Shown: positions 1 to 7,705 of the stretch, in pieces
Position numbering within the stretch: the first letter of the stretch is position 1
Layout of the letters: each line of letters begins with the position of its first letter
Position numbers and translations under genes: made by a program
From: Planotetraspora phitsanulokensis
GTDB taxonomy: Bacteria > Actinomycetota > Actinomycetes > Streptosporangiales > Streptosporangiaceae
Length of the DNA: 64,000 nucleotides
Assembly: GCF_016863295.1 (NCBI RefSeq)
Contig: NZ_BOOP01000023.1
Span: 124,001-188,000 of the forward strand
Direction of reading: 5' to 3'
Notes under the pieces: generated by a model
Told to the model about the DNA's origin: nothing
The model's database searches: none
What the model saw: only the letters and a program-made list of their open reading frames with translations

Positions 1-712
1 CGTCCACGCCCTCGCCGGTGTCGCCGCCGGCCCACACCTCGGGCGCACCGATCTGCGACACCGTGTCGCTCAGGTCGGCCTTGACCTTGCCGTCCAGCCA
101 CACCTTGGCGACACCGGCCGCGAACGAGGGCGCGGTGTCCTGTGCGCGGGCCTGCGGGGCGGCGGCGCCTCCAGCGGTGAGGGACTCCCAGAAGTCCGCC
201 GACCGGTCGGCGGCCACCGCCGCCCCCTGGATGCTGTCGAGCGTGCGCACCGTCGTGGCCCCCTCAGGCACCCGCTGGGCGCGCAACTGGACGGCGGCCT
301 TGTACGTGACGATCAGGGGGAGGTGGTCGACGTGGGCGTCGTCGTAGCCGTCGGCCAGTAACAGGGTGATGTTGAACAGCCGCCTGTCGAGCACCCCGGC
401 GGAGACGTACGGCAGCGCGCTCTCCGGGTAGACGTAGGTGTCCGTGCCGACGGTGGTGACGTGGGCGGCGACGGGTTCGCCGTCCGCACCGAGCACCGAG
501 ACGGTGCCGGCAGGCCCGGCGACGACCTTGTCACCGGTGATCAGGGTGATGGTGTGCGATCCGCCGGTGGCGGTCGGCTGGGCGTCTGCGGCGGTTACCT
601 GGGTTCGTGCGGAGGGTTGGGTGGCGGCGTACGTGGGCGGGGTCACCGCGAACAACGCCATGGCCACCGCGGCGGCGAGTAGCCGCGACCCGCGGGAGGG
701 CATGAGTGCCAC
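1..712 (-). CDS. Secreted S8 (subtilisin-like) peptidase, N-terminal part
   Basis: About 236 residues are visible; the gene runs off the left edge. A Sec signal peptide (basic start, then LLAAAVAMALFAVTPPTYA) is followed by a propeptide region containing HTITLITGDKVV, typical of large actinobacterial S8 peptidases. The visible part ends at SQIGAPEVWAGGDTGEGVD, the stretch that in this family lies just before the catalytic-Asp motif (VAVLDTG type), so the catalytic domain is outside the window. The GTG at 712 has AAGGAAG a few bases upstream; an in-frame ATG at 703 is the alternative start. The likely role is an exported protease that matures by removal of the propeptide. The family call rests on the propeptide alone; the triad cannot be checked here. 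Confidence 0.8.
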   Translation of the reverse strand, partial: MALMPSRGSRLLAAAVAMALFAVTPPTYAATQPSARTQVTAADAQPTATGGSHTITLITGDKVVAGPAGTVSVLGADGEPVAAHVTTVGTDTYVYPESALPYVSAGVLDRRLFNITLLLADGYDDAHVDHLPLIVTYKAAVQLRAQRVPEGATTVRTLDSIQGAAVAADRSADFWESLTAGGAAAPQARAQDTAPSFAAGVAKVWLDGKVKADLSDTVSQIGAPEVWAGGDTGEGVD

Positions 713-824
713 GAGCACTTCCTTGACTCAGGTCTTACAGGGGGTACGGCGACGTCACCGGCGGTGAGGGGTTCGAGCGGCCGGGACCGTCCCGGCTCTG
801 AACCGGCTGATTTCGCCACAGGCC

Positions 825-853
825 AATCTGAAGATCTTGATTTGTGGTGTCAA
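825..853 (-). promoter_or_regulatory. Candidate promoter of the S8 peptidase
   Basis: On the minus strand TTGACA (848-853) and CAGATT (825-830) are separated by 17 bp, a good vegetative sigma-70-type spacing. This would give a 5' UTR of about 110 nt. That UTR contains a small GC hairpin, CCGGGAC/GTCCCGG, at 781-795. Confidence 0.5.
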
Positions 854-1002
854 GGAGATGAATGTTGCCTGCGTGTGACATGAACGCACATGTGGCACTA
901 AACGGGCATAGATCGCACAATAACCGGACAAGAATTTTTGACTGCCGGCAAGTCCCCGAGTCGGGGGTGCACGCCGTACGACTCTCGACGGCGCGAAAGG
1001 GC

Positions 1003-1057
1003 GCGCATGATCACCTCCGTGTGAGCAGAGGGCTCACACGAAGGTGCGCGTGATCAG
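1003..1057. repeat. TGATCA-box hairpin, divergent member of the intergenic repeat family
   Basis: GCGCATGATCACC at 1003-1015 is followed by the stem GTGTGAGC (1019-1026), loop AGAGG and GCTCACAC (1032-1039), extended by CACCT/AGGTG. A second box, GCGCGTGATCAG, lies at 1046-1057. The layout of box, hairpin, box resembles the repeats at 6340, 35741 and 63208, but the period is 43 bp rather than 53. It lies just past the gltX stop and may act as its terminator. Confidence 0.5.
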
Positions 1058-1076
1058 ATGAGAGCGCCGAGTGCGC

Positions 1077-2441
1077 TCAGGCCAGCTTGGCCAGGGCGGT
1101 GCGGAGACGGTCGAGGGCGCGTGCCCGGCCGAGGACCTCGATGGACTCGAACAGCGGCAGGCCCACCGTCCGGCCGGTGATCGAGACCCGAACCGGGGCC
1201 TGGGCCTTGCCCAGCTTGAGCCCGTGCTCGGCGCCGACCTCCTCGAGGGCGGTCTTGAGCGACTCCGCGTCCCAGTTGACCGACTCGAGCCGTTCGGCGT
1301 AGCCGGAGATGATCCCCGCCGCGCCCGGCTTCATCGCCTTGTCCCAGGACGCCTGGTCGAAGACGGGCTCCTCGAGGAAGAGGAAGTCGACGTTCGCCGT
1401 GACCTCCGAAAGCACCGCGATCCGGGTCTGGGCCAACTCCGCCACCTTGCCGAACACGCCCCGGTCCCAGGACGGGTCCAGCCACGGCTCACAGCGGGCG
1501 ACGAACACGTCGAGCGGCAACGCCCGGATGTACTCGCCGTTGAAGGCGCGCAGCTTCTTCTCGTCGAAGAACGCCGGCGACTGGTTGACGTCCTCCAGGC
1601 GGAACAGCGGCATCATCTCCGACCAGGGCAGGATCTCCCGGTCGTCGCCGGGGCTCCAGCCGAGCAGCATGAGGTAGTTGACCATCGCCTCCGCGAGGTA
1701 GCCCTCGTCCCGGTAGGACTCCAGGGCGACCTTGTCGCGGCGCTTGGACAACTTCTGCCGCTTCTCGTTGACGATCACCGGCACGTGCGCCCACTGGGGC
1801 GGCTCGGCCCCGAGCGCCTCCCAGAGGAGCTGCTGCTTGGGCGTGTTCGACAGGTGCTCCTCGGCCCGGATCACGCTGTCGATCCGCATCTCCATGTCGT
1901 CGACCACGTTCGCGAGGACGAACAGCGGTGAGCCGTCGCCGCGGACGATCACGAAGTCCTCCATCGCCGAGTTCGGGAACTCGACCCGGCCGCGGACCCT
2001 GTCATCCACGATCGTGACGCCCTCGTCGGGCGTGCGGAACCGCACCGCACCCTCGGTGAGGCCCCGGTCGCGGCAGTAGCCGTCGTAGCCCTGGTGCTCG
2101 GAGCCCGTCCTGGCCTTGACCTCGTCGCGGGTGCAGGTGCAGTGGTAGGCCCTGCCGTCCTTCAGCAGCTTCGCCGCGGCCTCACGATGCTGCTGCTCGT
2201 AGGCCGACTGGAAGTAGGGGCCCTCGAAGTACGGCGAGTCGCCGTTGATGCCGATCCAGGCGAGGGCGGAGATGATCCCCTCGGTCCACTCCGGCCGGTT
2301 GCGCGCCGCGTCGGTGTCCTCGATGCGCAGCACGAAGGTGCCGCCGGACTGCTCGGCGAGCGCCCAGTTGAACAGCGCGGAGCGTGCCCCGCCGACGTGG
2401 AACATGCCGGTGGGCGAAGGGGCGAAGCGCACCCTAGTCAC
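1077..2441 (-). CDS. gltX: Glutamate--tRNA ligase
   Basis: A 454-residue class I aminoacyl-tRNA synthetase that charges tRNA(Glu) in the cytoplasm. Visible motifs are [15 protein letters not shown] (residues 6-20, the HIGH region) and KLSKRRDK (the KMSKS loop). YHCTCTRDE followed by YDGYCRDRG matches the CxC...YxxxC zinc-binding insert of bacterial GluRS. Length is slightly below the usual 465-490. It starts 8 nt inside the end of the upstream FAH-family gene, so the two are co-transcribed; the same pair occurs in mycobacteria (Rv2993c-gltS). Because gatCAB is also in this window, the enzyme is probably non-discriminating and also makes Glu-tRNA(Gln) for amidation. That is an inference from context, not from residues. 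Confidence 0.95.
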   Translation of the reverse strand: MTRVRFAPSPTGMFHVGGARSALFNWALAEQSGGTFVLRIEDTDAARNRPEWTEGIISALAWIGINGDSPYFEGPYFQSAYEQQHREAAAKLLKDGRAYHCTCTRDEVKARTGSEHQGYDGYCRDRGLTEGAVRFRTPDEGVTIVDDRVRGRVEFPNSAMEDFVIVRGDGSPLFVLANVVDDMEMRIDSVIRAEEHLSNTPKQQLLWEALGAEPPQWAHVPVIVNEKRQKLSKRRDKVALESYRDEGYLAEAMVNYLMLLGWSPGDDREILPWSEMMPLFRLEDVNQSPAFFDEKKLRAFNGEYIRALPLDVFVARCEPWLDPSWDRGVFGKVAELAQTRIAVLSEVTANVDFLFLEEPVFDQASWDKAMKPGAAGIISGYAERLESVNWDAESLKTALEEVGAEHGLKLGKAQAPVRVSITGRTVGLPLFESIEVLGRARALDRLRTALAKLA

Positions 2442-3204
2442 GTGAGACCACCCGGTTCGTGAGAGTTCCGATTCCTTCGATGCCGACGCTGACCTCGTCG
2501 CCGACGGAAAGCGGGCCGACCCCGGCGGGCGTGCCCGTCAGGATGACGTCGCCCGGCAGCAGGGTCATGAAAGCGGTCACGTGCGCGATGAGCGCCGGGA
2601 TGTCGTGCAGCAGCAGCGACGTGCGCGCACTCTGCCGGAGCTCGCCGTTGACCGAGGTGGTCAGCGCGAGGTCGCTCGGGTCGAGGTCCGTCTCGATCCA
2701 CGGGCCCAGCGGGCAGAACGTGTCGAAGCCCTTGGCCCGCGTCCACTGCCCGTCCTTGGACTGGAGGTCACGGGCGGTCACGTCGTTGGCGCAGGTGTAG
2801 CCGAAGATCACGTCGTACGCCCGCTCGACCGGCACCTCACGGCACAGCCGCCCGATGACCACGGCGAGCTCGCCCTCGAAGTCGACCCGCTCCGTCAGCT
2901 TCTCCGGGTACGCGATGGCCTCGCCCGAGCCGATCACCGACGTGCTCGGCTTGAGGAACACGATCGGCTCCGCCGGAGCCTCGTTGCCCATCTCCTTGGC
3001 GTGGTCGGCGTAGTTGCGGCCGATCGCGACGACCTTGCTCGGCAACATCGGGGCGACCACGCGGACCTCCGCCAGCGGATACCGCTCACCCGTGAGCTGG
3101 ACCCCGCCGAAGGGGTGACCGTCGATCTTGGCGATGACCTGCTCGCCCTCTTCCACCACTCCGAAAGCGACCCCGTCGCCTGTGGAGAACCTCGCGATAC
3201 GCAC
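2434..3204 (-). CDS. Fumarylacetoacetate hydrolase family protein
   Basis: A 256-residue FAH-fold enzyme. Diagnostic segments are [30 protein letters not shown] (E-x-E metal ligands), [26 protein letters not shown] and the C-terminal [11 protein letters not shown]. The family cleaves or isomerises C-C bonds in beta-diketo acids (acylpyruvase, oxaloacetate decarboxylase, 2-hydroxyhepta-2,4-diene-1,7-dioate isomerase); the exact substrate cannot be told from sequence. Start is GTG at 3204, with TAGGCT six bases upstream, so the transcript is probably leaderless. Its 3' end overlaps gltX, a conserved actinobacterial arrangement that suggests a housekeeping role such as oxaloacetate or acylpyruvate clean-up. 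Confidence 0.88.
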   Translation of the reverse strand: MRIARFSTGDGVAFGVVEEGEQVIAKIDGHPFGGVQLTGERYPLAEVRVVAPMLPSKVVAIGRNYADHAKEMGNEAPAEPIVFLKPSTSVIGSGEAIAYPEKLTERVDFEGELAVVIGRLCREVPVERAYDVIFGYTCANDVTARDLQSKDGQWTRAKGFDTFCPLGPWIETDLDPSDLALTTSVNGELRQSARTSLLLHDIPALIAHVTAFMTLLPGDVILTGTPAGVGPLSVGDEVSVGIEGIGTLTNRVVSRD

Positions 3205-3210
3205 GTCACG

Positions 3211-3216
3211 AGCCTA
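3211..3216 (-). promoter_or_regulatory. -10 element of leaderless FAH-gltX promoter
   Basis: TAGGCT on the minus strand, followed by six bases and the GTG start at 3204. This places the transcription start at or next to the start codon, and no ribosome binding site precedes it. Confidence 0.45.
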
Positions 3217-3359
3217 GTGCCGATCGACGAGTGGTCACACTCGCATTTGCGCTCGCGGCGAGCCGCCTGCCGGGCCGTGCCGTACGGTCGCCGTAAGGTG
3301 GTCCTTGGTGACCGGACGGTCACCGGCATTACGAGCATCGAGTCGTACGGGGAGTCCAT

Positions 3360-3740
3360 GTGCCTTCGGTCGTGAAGATCAATGTGCTGACGGTGCCCGA
3401 GGAGATGCGCGAGCAACTGGAGAAGCGGTTCGCCAACCGGGCCGGGATGGTCGAGTCCTCCGACGGGTTCGAATGGTTCGAACTGCTGCGGCCCGTCGAC
3501 GGGACGGACCGCTACCTCGTCTACACCCGCTGGCGCAGCGAAGAGGACTTCCAGCGCTGGCAGCAGAGCCAGGCCTTCCAGGCCGGCCACGCCCGGGCGG
3601 CGGCGGAGGCCGGCGCCCAGGGTCACGGCCACGGACAGGCCCAGGGGCAGGGACACGGCCACGGTCAGGGCCCGGCCGCCTCCGGCTCGGAGTTGTGGTC
3701 GTTCGAGGTCGTCGAGAGCGCCGAGCCCCGCAAGTCCTGA
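3360..3740 (+). CDS. IsdG/MhuD-type haem-degrading monooxygenase with His-Gly insert
   Basis: A 126-residue antibiotic-biosynthesis-monooxygenase-fold (ABM) protein. The N-W-H catalytic triad known from IsdG-type haem oxygenases is at matching positions: N8 (VVKIN), W67 (FQRWQQS) and H77 (FQAGHARA). This supports cleavage of haem with release of iron, probably as a dimer. Between the family core and the last beta strand (ELWSFEVVES) there is a low-complexity insert at residues 88-104 made of repeated GHGHGQ and QGQ units, with four histidines that could bind metal or haem. Start is GTG at 3360. It stands alone, convergent with cimA 19 bp away. The core assignment is firm; the role of the insert is unknown. 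Confidence 0.85.
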   Translation: MPSVVKINVLTVPEEMREQLEKRFANRAGMVESSDGFEWFELLRPVDGTDRYLVYTRWRSEEDFQRWQQSQAFQAGHARAAAEAGAQGHGHGQAQGQGHGHGQGPAASGSELWSFEVVESAEPRKS

Positions 3741-3759
3741 CCCCCGCCCCGCACGAAGA

Positions 3760-5334
3760 TCAGACGGTGTGGCCGGCGCGCAGCAGCCCGTACGTCACGG
3801 CCTGCTCGAGCGCCTGCCACGAGGCCTCGATGATGTTCTCGTCGACGCCCACGGTCGCCCAGTCGCCGGTGGCGTCGCTGGAGGTGATCAGCACGCGGGT
3901 GACCGCGTCCGTGCCGAGCGTGCCCTCCAGTATGCGCACCTTGAAGTCGATCAGCTGTACCACCGCGAGCTCGGGGTAGAGCTGCTCGAGGGCCAGCCGT
4001 ACGGCCTTGTCGAGGGCGTTCACGGGGCCGTTGCCCTCGCCCGTGGCGACGATCCGCTCGCCCTTGGCGTGCAGCTTCACGGTGGCCTCGCTGACGATGT
4101 CCCCGGCGGGACGCCGTTCGACGATCACCCGCCACGACTCGACCGAGAAGTGCCGCTTCCGCTCGCCTGAGACCGTGTCGCGGAGCAGGAGCTCGAACGA
4201 CGCGTCCGCCGCCTCGAACGTGTGGCCGCGGGACTCCAGGTCCTTGACCCGGTCGACGAGCTCGCGCGACTGGTCGGAGGTGAGGCGGTAACCCAGCTCG
4301 CGGCCCTTGAGCTCGACCGACGCCCGGCCGGCCATGTCGGAGACCAGCATCCGCATGTCGTTGCCGACCTCCGCGGGGTCGATGTGCTGGTAGAGGTTCG
4401 GGTCCACCTTGATCGCCGACGCGTGCAGCCCCGCCTTGTGCGCGAACGCCGAGGTCCCGACGTACGGCTGGTGCGAGTTGGGGGTGACGTTGGTCACCTC
4501 GGTGATCGCGTGGGCGATGCGGGTCATGTCGCCGAGCGACTGAGCCGGGACGAGGTCGAAGCCCTTCTTGAGCTGAAGGTTGGCCACGACCGTGAACAGA
4601 TTGGCGTTCCCCGACCGCTCGCCGTACCCGTTGGCGCAGCCCTGCACGTGGGTGGCGCCGGCCGCCACGGCGGCGAGAGTGTTGGCCACGGCGCAGCCGG
4701 TGTCGTCGTGGCAGTGGATGCCGATCCGGGCACCCGTGCCCACCGCATCGTGGACGACGTCCGTGAGTTCGTCGGGCAGCATGCCGCCGTTGGTGTCGCA
4801 CAGCGCGATCACCGACGCCCCCGCCTCCGCGGCCGTACGGAGGACCTCCAGCGCGTACGACGGGTTGGACTTGTAGCCGTCGAAGAAGTGCTCGGCGTCG
4901 AGGAAGACGCGCTGGCCCTCCGCGCGCAGGTGGGAGACCGTGTCGCGGATCATCGCGAGGTTCTCCTCGAGTGTCGTCCGGAGGGCCAGCTCAACGTGCC
5001 GGTCGTGGCTCTTGGCGACCAAGGTCACGATCGGCGCGCCGGATTCGCGCAATGCGGCCACCAGTGGGTCGTCGGCGGCCTTCACCCCGGCCCGGCGGGT
5101 CGCGCCGAACGCGGCGAGCTGCGCGTGCTTCAGGTCGAGCTCTGTGCGGGCTCGCCGGAAGAATTCGGTGTCCTTGGGGTTGGCACCCGGCCAGCCGCCC
5201 TCGATGAAGCCGATGCCGAGGGCGTCCAGGTGCCGTGCGACCGCCAGCTTGTCGGCCACCGTGAGGTTGAGCCCTTCCTGCTGGGCGCCGTCACGGAGGG
5301 TCGTGTCGTACACGTGGAAGCCGTCGTCGGCCAT
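3760..5334 (-). CDS. cimA: (R)-citramalate synthase
   Basis: A 524-residue member of the alpha-isopropylmalate/homocitrate synthase family. It joins pyruvate and acetyl-CoA to (R)-citramalate, the threonine-independent entry to isoleucine. The TIM-barrel part carries VYDTTLRDGAQQEGLNLT at the N-terminus, GIHCHDDTGCAVAN with metal-ligand histidines and HVQGCANGYGERSGNAN. Then come HKAGLHASAIKVDPNLYQHI and a C-terminal LeuA-type allosteric domain. FIEGGWPGANPKD and the missing N-terminal extension fit CimA rather than LeuA. Start at 5334 is chosen because AAGGAG precedes it at good spacing; an in-frame ATG lies 27 nt further upstream. A leader peptide and a terminator hairpin precede the gene, so attenuation by branched-chain amino acids is likely. 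Confidence 0.93.
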   Translation of the reverse strand: MADDGFHVYDTTLRDGAQQEGLNLTVADKLAVARHLDALGIGFIEGGWPGANPKDTEFFRRARTELDLKHAQLAAFGATRRAGVKAADDPLVAALRESGAPIVTLVAKSHDRHVELALRTTLEENLAMIRDTVSHLRAEGQRVFLDAEHFFDGYKSNPSYALEVLRTAAEAGASVIALCDTNGGMLPDELTDVVHDAVGTGARIGIHCHDDTGCAVANTLAAVAAGATHVQGCANGYGERSGNANLFTVVANLQLKKGFDLVPAQSLGDMTRIAHAITEVTNVTPNSHQPYVGTSAFAHKAGLHASAIKVDPNLYQHIDPAEVGNDMRMLVSDMAGRASVELKGRELGYRLTSDQSRELVDRVKDLESRGHTFEAADASFELLLRDTVSGERKRHFSVESWRVIVERRPAGDIVSEATVKLHAKGERIVATGEGNGPVNALDKAVRLALEQLYPELAVVQLIDFKVRILEGTLGTDAVTRVLITSSDATGDWATVGVDENIIEASWQALEQAVTYGLLRAGHTV

Positions 5335-5397
5335 TGCTCTGTCTCCTTCGCGGTTGTTCATGGTCGCCGCGCGCGCTTTCCGGGGTTTCCGGCCAAA

Positions 5398-5428
5398 CAA
5401 AAAGACCCCCCACGGACGTGAGAGGTCT
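5398..5428 (-). terminator. Attenuator terminator upstream of cimA
   Basis: On the minus strand a 12-bp stem (AGACCTCTCACG with CGTGGGGGGTCT, two G-U pairs) is followed at once by TTTTTG. It lies between the leader peptide stop (5448) and cimA. A competing upstream pairing, GCGCGCC with GGCGCGC, spans the leader stop and overlaps the foot of the terminator. CTGCT/AGCAG pairs inside the leader ORF. This is the standard layout of ribosome-mediated attenuation. Confidence 0.75.
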
Positions 5429-5447
5429 GCGCGCCGGCGTTGTCCCT

Positions 5448-5489
5448 TTAGCTGGCGCGCCTGCTGATAATGAGCAGACCGAAGCGCAT
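5448..5489 (-). CDS. cimA leader peptide (Leu-Leu-Ile-Ile)
   Basis: A 13-residue ORF, MRFGLLIISRRAS, ending in TAA 20 nt before the terminator stem. The four consecutive branched-chain codons CTG CTC ATT ATC lie in the arm of the first hairpin (CTGCT/AGCAG). Stalling there when Leu- or Ile-tRNA is scarce would free the downstream segment and prevent the terminator forming. AAGG lies a few bases before the ATG as a weak ribosome binding site. The product itself is assumed to have no function. Confidence 0.75.
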   Translation of the reverse strand: MRFGLLIISRRAS

Positions 5490-5650
5490 AGTGCCTTGCA
5501 GTCTGCCATACGACTTCAGCATTTGGCACATCGATCTCGAATGACGAGACGCCGACCGGCTGTGGACACGCCTTTCCGATCGCGGACGGAGGAGGTGATC
5601 ACGACCCCGAGCGTGTCCGAATCTCCACGCTCCGCGGGAGATCGGTTGTC

Positions 5651-5656
5651 TAGGGT
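5651..5656 (+). promoter_or_regulatory. -10 element of leaderless O-methyltransferase promoter
   Basis: TAGGGT, then seven bases, then the ATG at 5664. This spacing places the transcription start on the start codon. Confidence 0.45.
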
Positions 5657-5663
5657 GGTCGTC

Positions 5664-6317
5664 ATGAAGGCTGCCAATTTCATCGACGCCACCGTGGCCG
5701 AGTACGCCGTCTCGCACACCACTCCCCCCGACGACCTCCTGCTCGCCCTGGCGGAGGAGACGCGGCGGGTCACCGGCGGGAGCGCCGGCATGCAGATCAC
5801 CCCCGAGCAGGGCACGCTGCTCACCATGCTCGTCCAGCTCACCGGAGCACGGCAGGCCGTCGAGGTGGGGACCTTCACCGGCTATTCGTCGATCTGCATC
5901 GCCCGGGGCCTGCCGTCCGACGGGCGCCTCCTTGCCTGCGACGTGAGCGACGAGTGGACGTCGATCGCACGGCGCTACTGGGACGAGGCGGGTGTTGCCG
6001 ACAAGATCGAGCTTCGCCTGGGGCCGGCCGCCGAGACCTTGCGGGCGCTGCCCAAGGAGGAGTGGATCGACTTCGCGTTCATCGACGCGGACAAGGCCGG
6101 CTACCCCGTTTACTACGAGGAGGTCCTCGCACGGCTCGTGCCGGGCGGCCTCATCGCCGTGGACAACACGCTGCAGCACGGGAAGATCACCGACGCATCG
6201 TACGGGGGCAACGTCCCGGGGATGCGCGCCTTCAACGACCTCGTCGCGGGCGATCCGCGCGTCCGCACGGTGCTGGTGCCGATCGGCGACGGCCTCACCC
6301 TGGTCCGTAAGGGCTGA
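5664..6317 (+). CDS. Class I SAM-dependent O-methyltransferase (caffeoyl-CoA type)
   Basis: A 217-residue methyltransferase of O-methyltransferase family 3. Motifs are AVEVGTFTGYSSICIARGL (SAM-binding motif I), LLACDVSDEW (acidic motif II), WIDFAFIDADKAGYPVYYE (the divalent-metal Asp cluster) and LIAVDNTLQHGKI. Family members methylate catechol-type hydroxyls using Mg2+ or Ca2+; the physiological substrate is unknown. Start at 5664 gives the family's normal length and fits the TAGGGT hexamer seven bases upstream. It diverges from the cimA leader region and converges on ilvE, with the 53-bp repeats between the two 3' ends. Confidence 0.88.
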   Translation: MKAANFIDATVAEYAVSHTTPPDDLLLALAEETRRVTGGSAGMQITPEQGTLLTMLVQLTGARQAVEVGTFTGYSSICIARGLPSDGRLLACDVSDEWTSIARRYWDEAGVADKIELRLGPAAETLRALPKEEWIDFAFIDADKAGYPVYYEEVLARLVPGGLIAVDNTLQHGKITDASYGGNVPGMRAFNDLVAGDPRVRTVLVPIGDGLTLVRKG

Positions 6318-6339
6318 TCCTGGCCCGCAAGGGCATCTC

Positions 6340-6458
6340 GTGCATGATCACGGCCGGTGGAAGGCCTGGTCGGAGGGCCTTCCATCGAATCCGTGCATGA
6401 TCACGAACAGAAACTGCGCAGGTCGGGGGCGCTCTTCCCGAACCTGTGCATGATCACG
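6340..6458. repeat. Three 53-bp-spaced GTGCATGATCACG boxes
   Basis: The 13-mer GTGCATGATCACG occurs at 6340-6352, 6393-6405 and 6446-6458, exactly 53 bp apart. Between boxes each unit keeps a C[TA]GGTC block at unit position 27 and CGAA[TC]C at position 47, with variable 13- and 14-nt spacers. In the first unit the spacers form an 8-bp stem (GGAAGGCC/GGCCTTCC) with CTGGTC at its loop. The block fills the gap between convergent genes and reaches to 9 nt before the ilvE stop. Related blocks lie at 35741 and 63208. Confidence 0.8.
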
Positions 6459-6467
6459 GGCAGGGGG

Positions 6468-7559
6468 TCAGCAGATCTTGTGGACCCAGTTGTGGGTGTC
6501 GGGGCGGTTGCCGAACTGGATGCCCATCAGCTCCTCGCGGATCTTGAGGGTGACTGGGCCTGGGGTGCCGTCGCCGATGGTCCAGCCGCGGTCGGATCCC
6601 TTGACCGTGCCCACGGGCGTGACGACGGCGGCGGTCCCGCACGCGAAGACCTCCGTGAGCTCGCCCGACTCGCAGGCCGACTGCCAGTCCTCGATGGAGA
6701 TCTTGCCCTCCTCGGCCTTGACGCCGAGCTCGCTCGCCATGGTGAGGATCGAGTCCCGGGTGATGCCGGGGAGCAGGGTGCCGGTCAGGGCCGGGGTCAC
6801 GAGGCGGTCGCCGAAGACGAAGAACAGGTTCATCCCGCCCATCTCCTCGACCCAGCGGTGCTCGAAGGCGTCGAGCCAGACGACCTGGTCGCAACCCTGC
6901 TCGACTGCCTGGCGCTGGGCGACGAAGGCGGCCGCGTAGTTGCCGCCGCACTTGGCGAACCCGGTGCCGCCGGGGGCCGCCCGGGTGTACTCGGTCGACA
7001 GCCAGACCGAGACAGGCTGCACGCCGCCGGAGAAGTACGACGCGGCCGGCGAGGCGATCACCATGTACCGGTAGTTCCGCGACGGGTGGTTCACCCCGAG
7101 CCCGGCCTGTGTGGCGATCATGAAGGGGCGCAGGTAGAGGCTGTGCCCCTCGGTCGTCGGCACCCAGTCACGGTCGGTCTGGACGAGCAGTTCGAGCGAC
7201 TCGACGAACGTCTCCTCGGGCAGTTCCGGCATCGCCATGCGCAGCGCGGACCGGTTGAACCGGGCGGCGTTGGCATAGGGGCGGAACGCCACGATCGACC
7301 CGTTGGCCTGCCGGTAGGCCTTGAGTCCCTCGAACAGCTCCTGGGCGTAGTGGAACACCGAGGTGGCGGGGTCGAGGAGCAGCGGCCCGTACGGCTCGAG
7401 CCGCGCGTCGTGCCAGCCACGCCCCTCGGTCCAGTCGATGGAGACCATGTGGTCGGTGAACGTCTGCCCGAAGCCGGGGCTCGCCAGTACCTGCTCCCGC
7501 TCGGCCACGGTGCGGGCCTGCTGGTTGAGCTGCACGTCGAAGCTGAGCTGGGTGGTCAT
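6468..7559 (-). CDS. ilvE: Branched-chain amino acid aminotransferase
   Basis: A 363-residue fold-type IV PLP enzyme that performs the last step of Leu, Ile and Val synthesis. The Schiff-base lysine is K203 in [14 protein letters not shown]. Other landmarks are [36 protein letters not shown] and [15 protein letters not shown] (phosphate-binding loop). Length and motifs are typical of the actinobacterial type. AAAGAAGG before the ATG is a good ribosome binding site. It lies downstream of leuB on the same strand but beyond a strong hairpin, so it is probably transcribed from its own promoter in the 146-bp gap. Confidence 0.95.
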   Translation of the reverse strand: MTTQLSFDVQLNQQARTVAEREQVLASPGFGQTFTDHMVSIDWTEGRGWHDARLEPYGPLLLDPATSVFHYAQELFEGLKAYRQANGSIVAFRPYANAARFNRSALRMAMPELPEETFVESLELLVQTDRDWVPTTEGHSLYLRPFMIATQAGLGVNHPSRNYRYMVIASPAASYFSGGVQPVSVWLSTEYTRAAPGGTGFAKCGGNYAAAFVAQRQAVEQGCDQVVWLDAFEHRWVEEMGGMNLFFVFGDRLVTPALTGTLLPGITRDSILTMASELGVKAEEGKISIEDWQSACESGELTEVFACGTAAVVTPVGTVKGSDRGWTIGDGTPGPVTLKIREELMGIQFGNRPDTHNWVHKIC

Positions 7560-7645
7560 GGCGTGGATCCTTCTTTCTACGTCGTCATCTTCATTGTGCG
7601 ACGAAGCGGCTAACGGAAACCTAGGGCATGCGATGGGTATGAAAA

Positions 7646-7680
7646 AGCGCATGGCGGCCCGAACCGGGCCGCCATGCGCT
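7646..7680 (-). terminator. leuB terminator
   Basis: A perfect 16-bp stem, AGCGCATGGCGGCCCG/CGGGCCGCCATGCGCT, with a 3-nt loop. It lies 26 bp beyond the leuB stop and is followed on the minus strand by TTTTC. Confidence 0.85.
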
Positions 7681-7705
7681 GTGGAAGGGGGTGAGCGGCC
7701 CGGCT

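Larger units (their letters stand above)
713..1076. other. Intergenic region between gltX 3' end and S8 peptidase
   Basis: This 364-bp stretch has no convincing gene. Next to the peptidase it holds the promoter and UTR described separately. Next to the gltX stop it holds a strong stem-loop flanked by two TGATCA boxes (1003-1057). The part from 855 to 1000 is AT-richer than its surroundings and shows nothing I recognise. Confidence 0.6.

Noticed and set aside
862-1053. 63-codon frame upstream of the S8 peptidase
   Set aside because: It crosses the hairpin and repeat boxes, lacks a ribosome binding site and has poor codon use.
5335-5500. T-box riboswitch upstream of cimA
   Set aside because: No T-box motif (AGGGTGG with TGGNACCGCG-type partner) is present; the leader peptide explains the structure.
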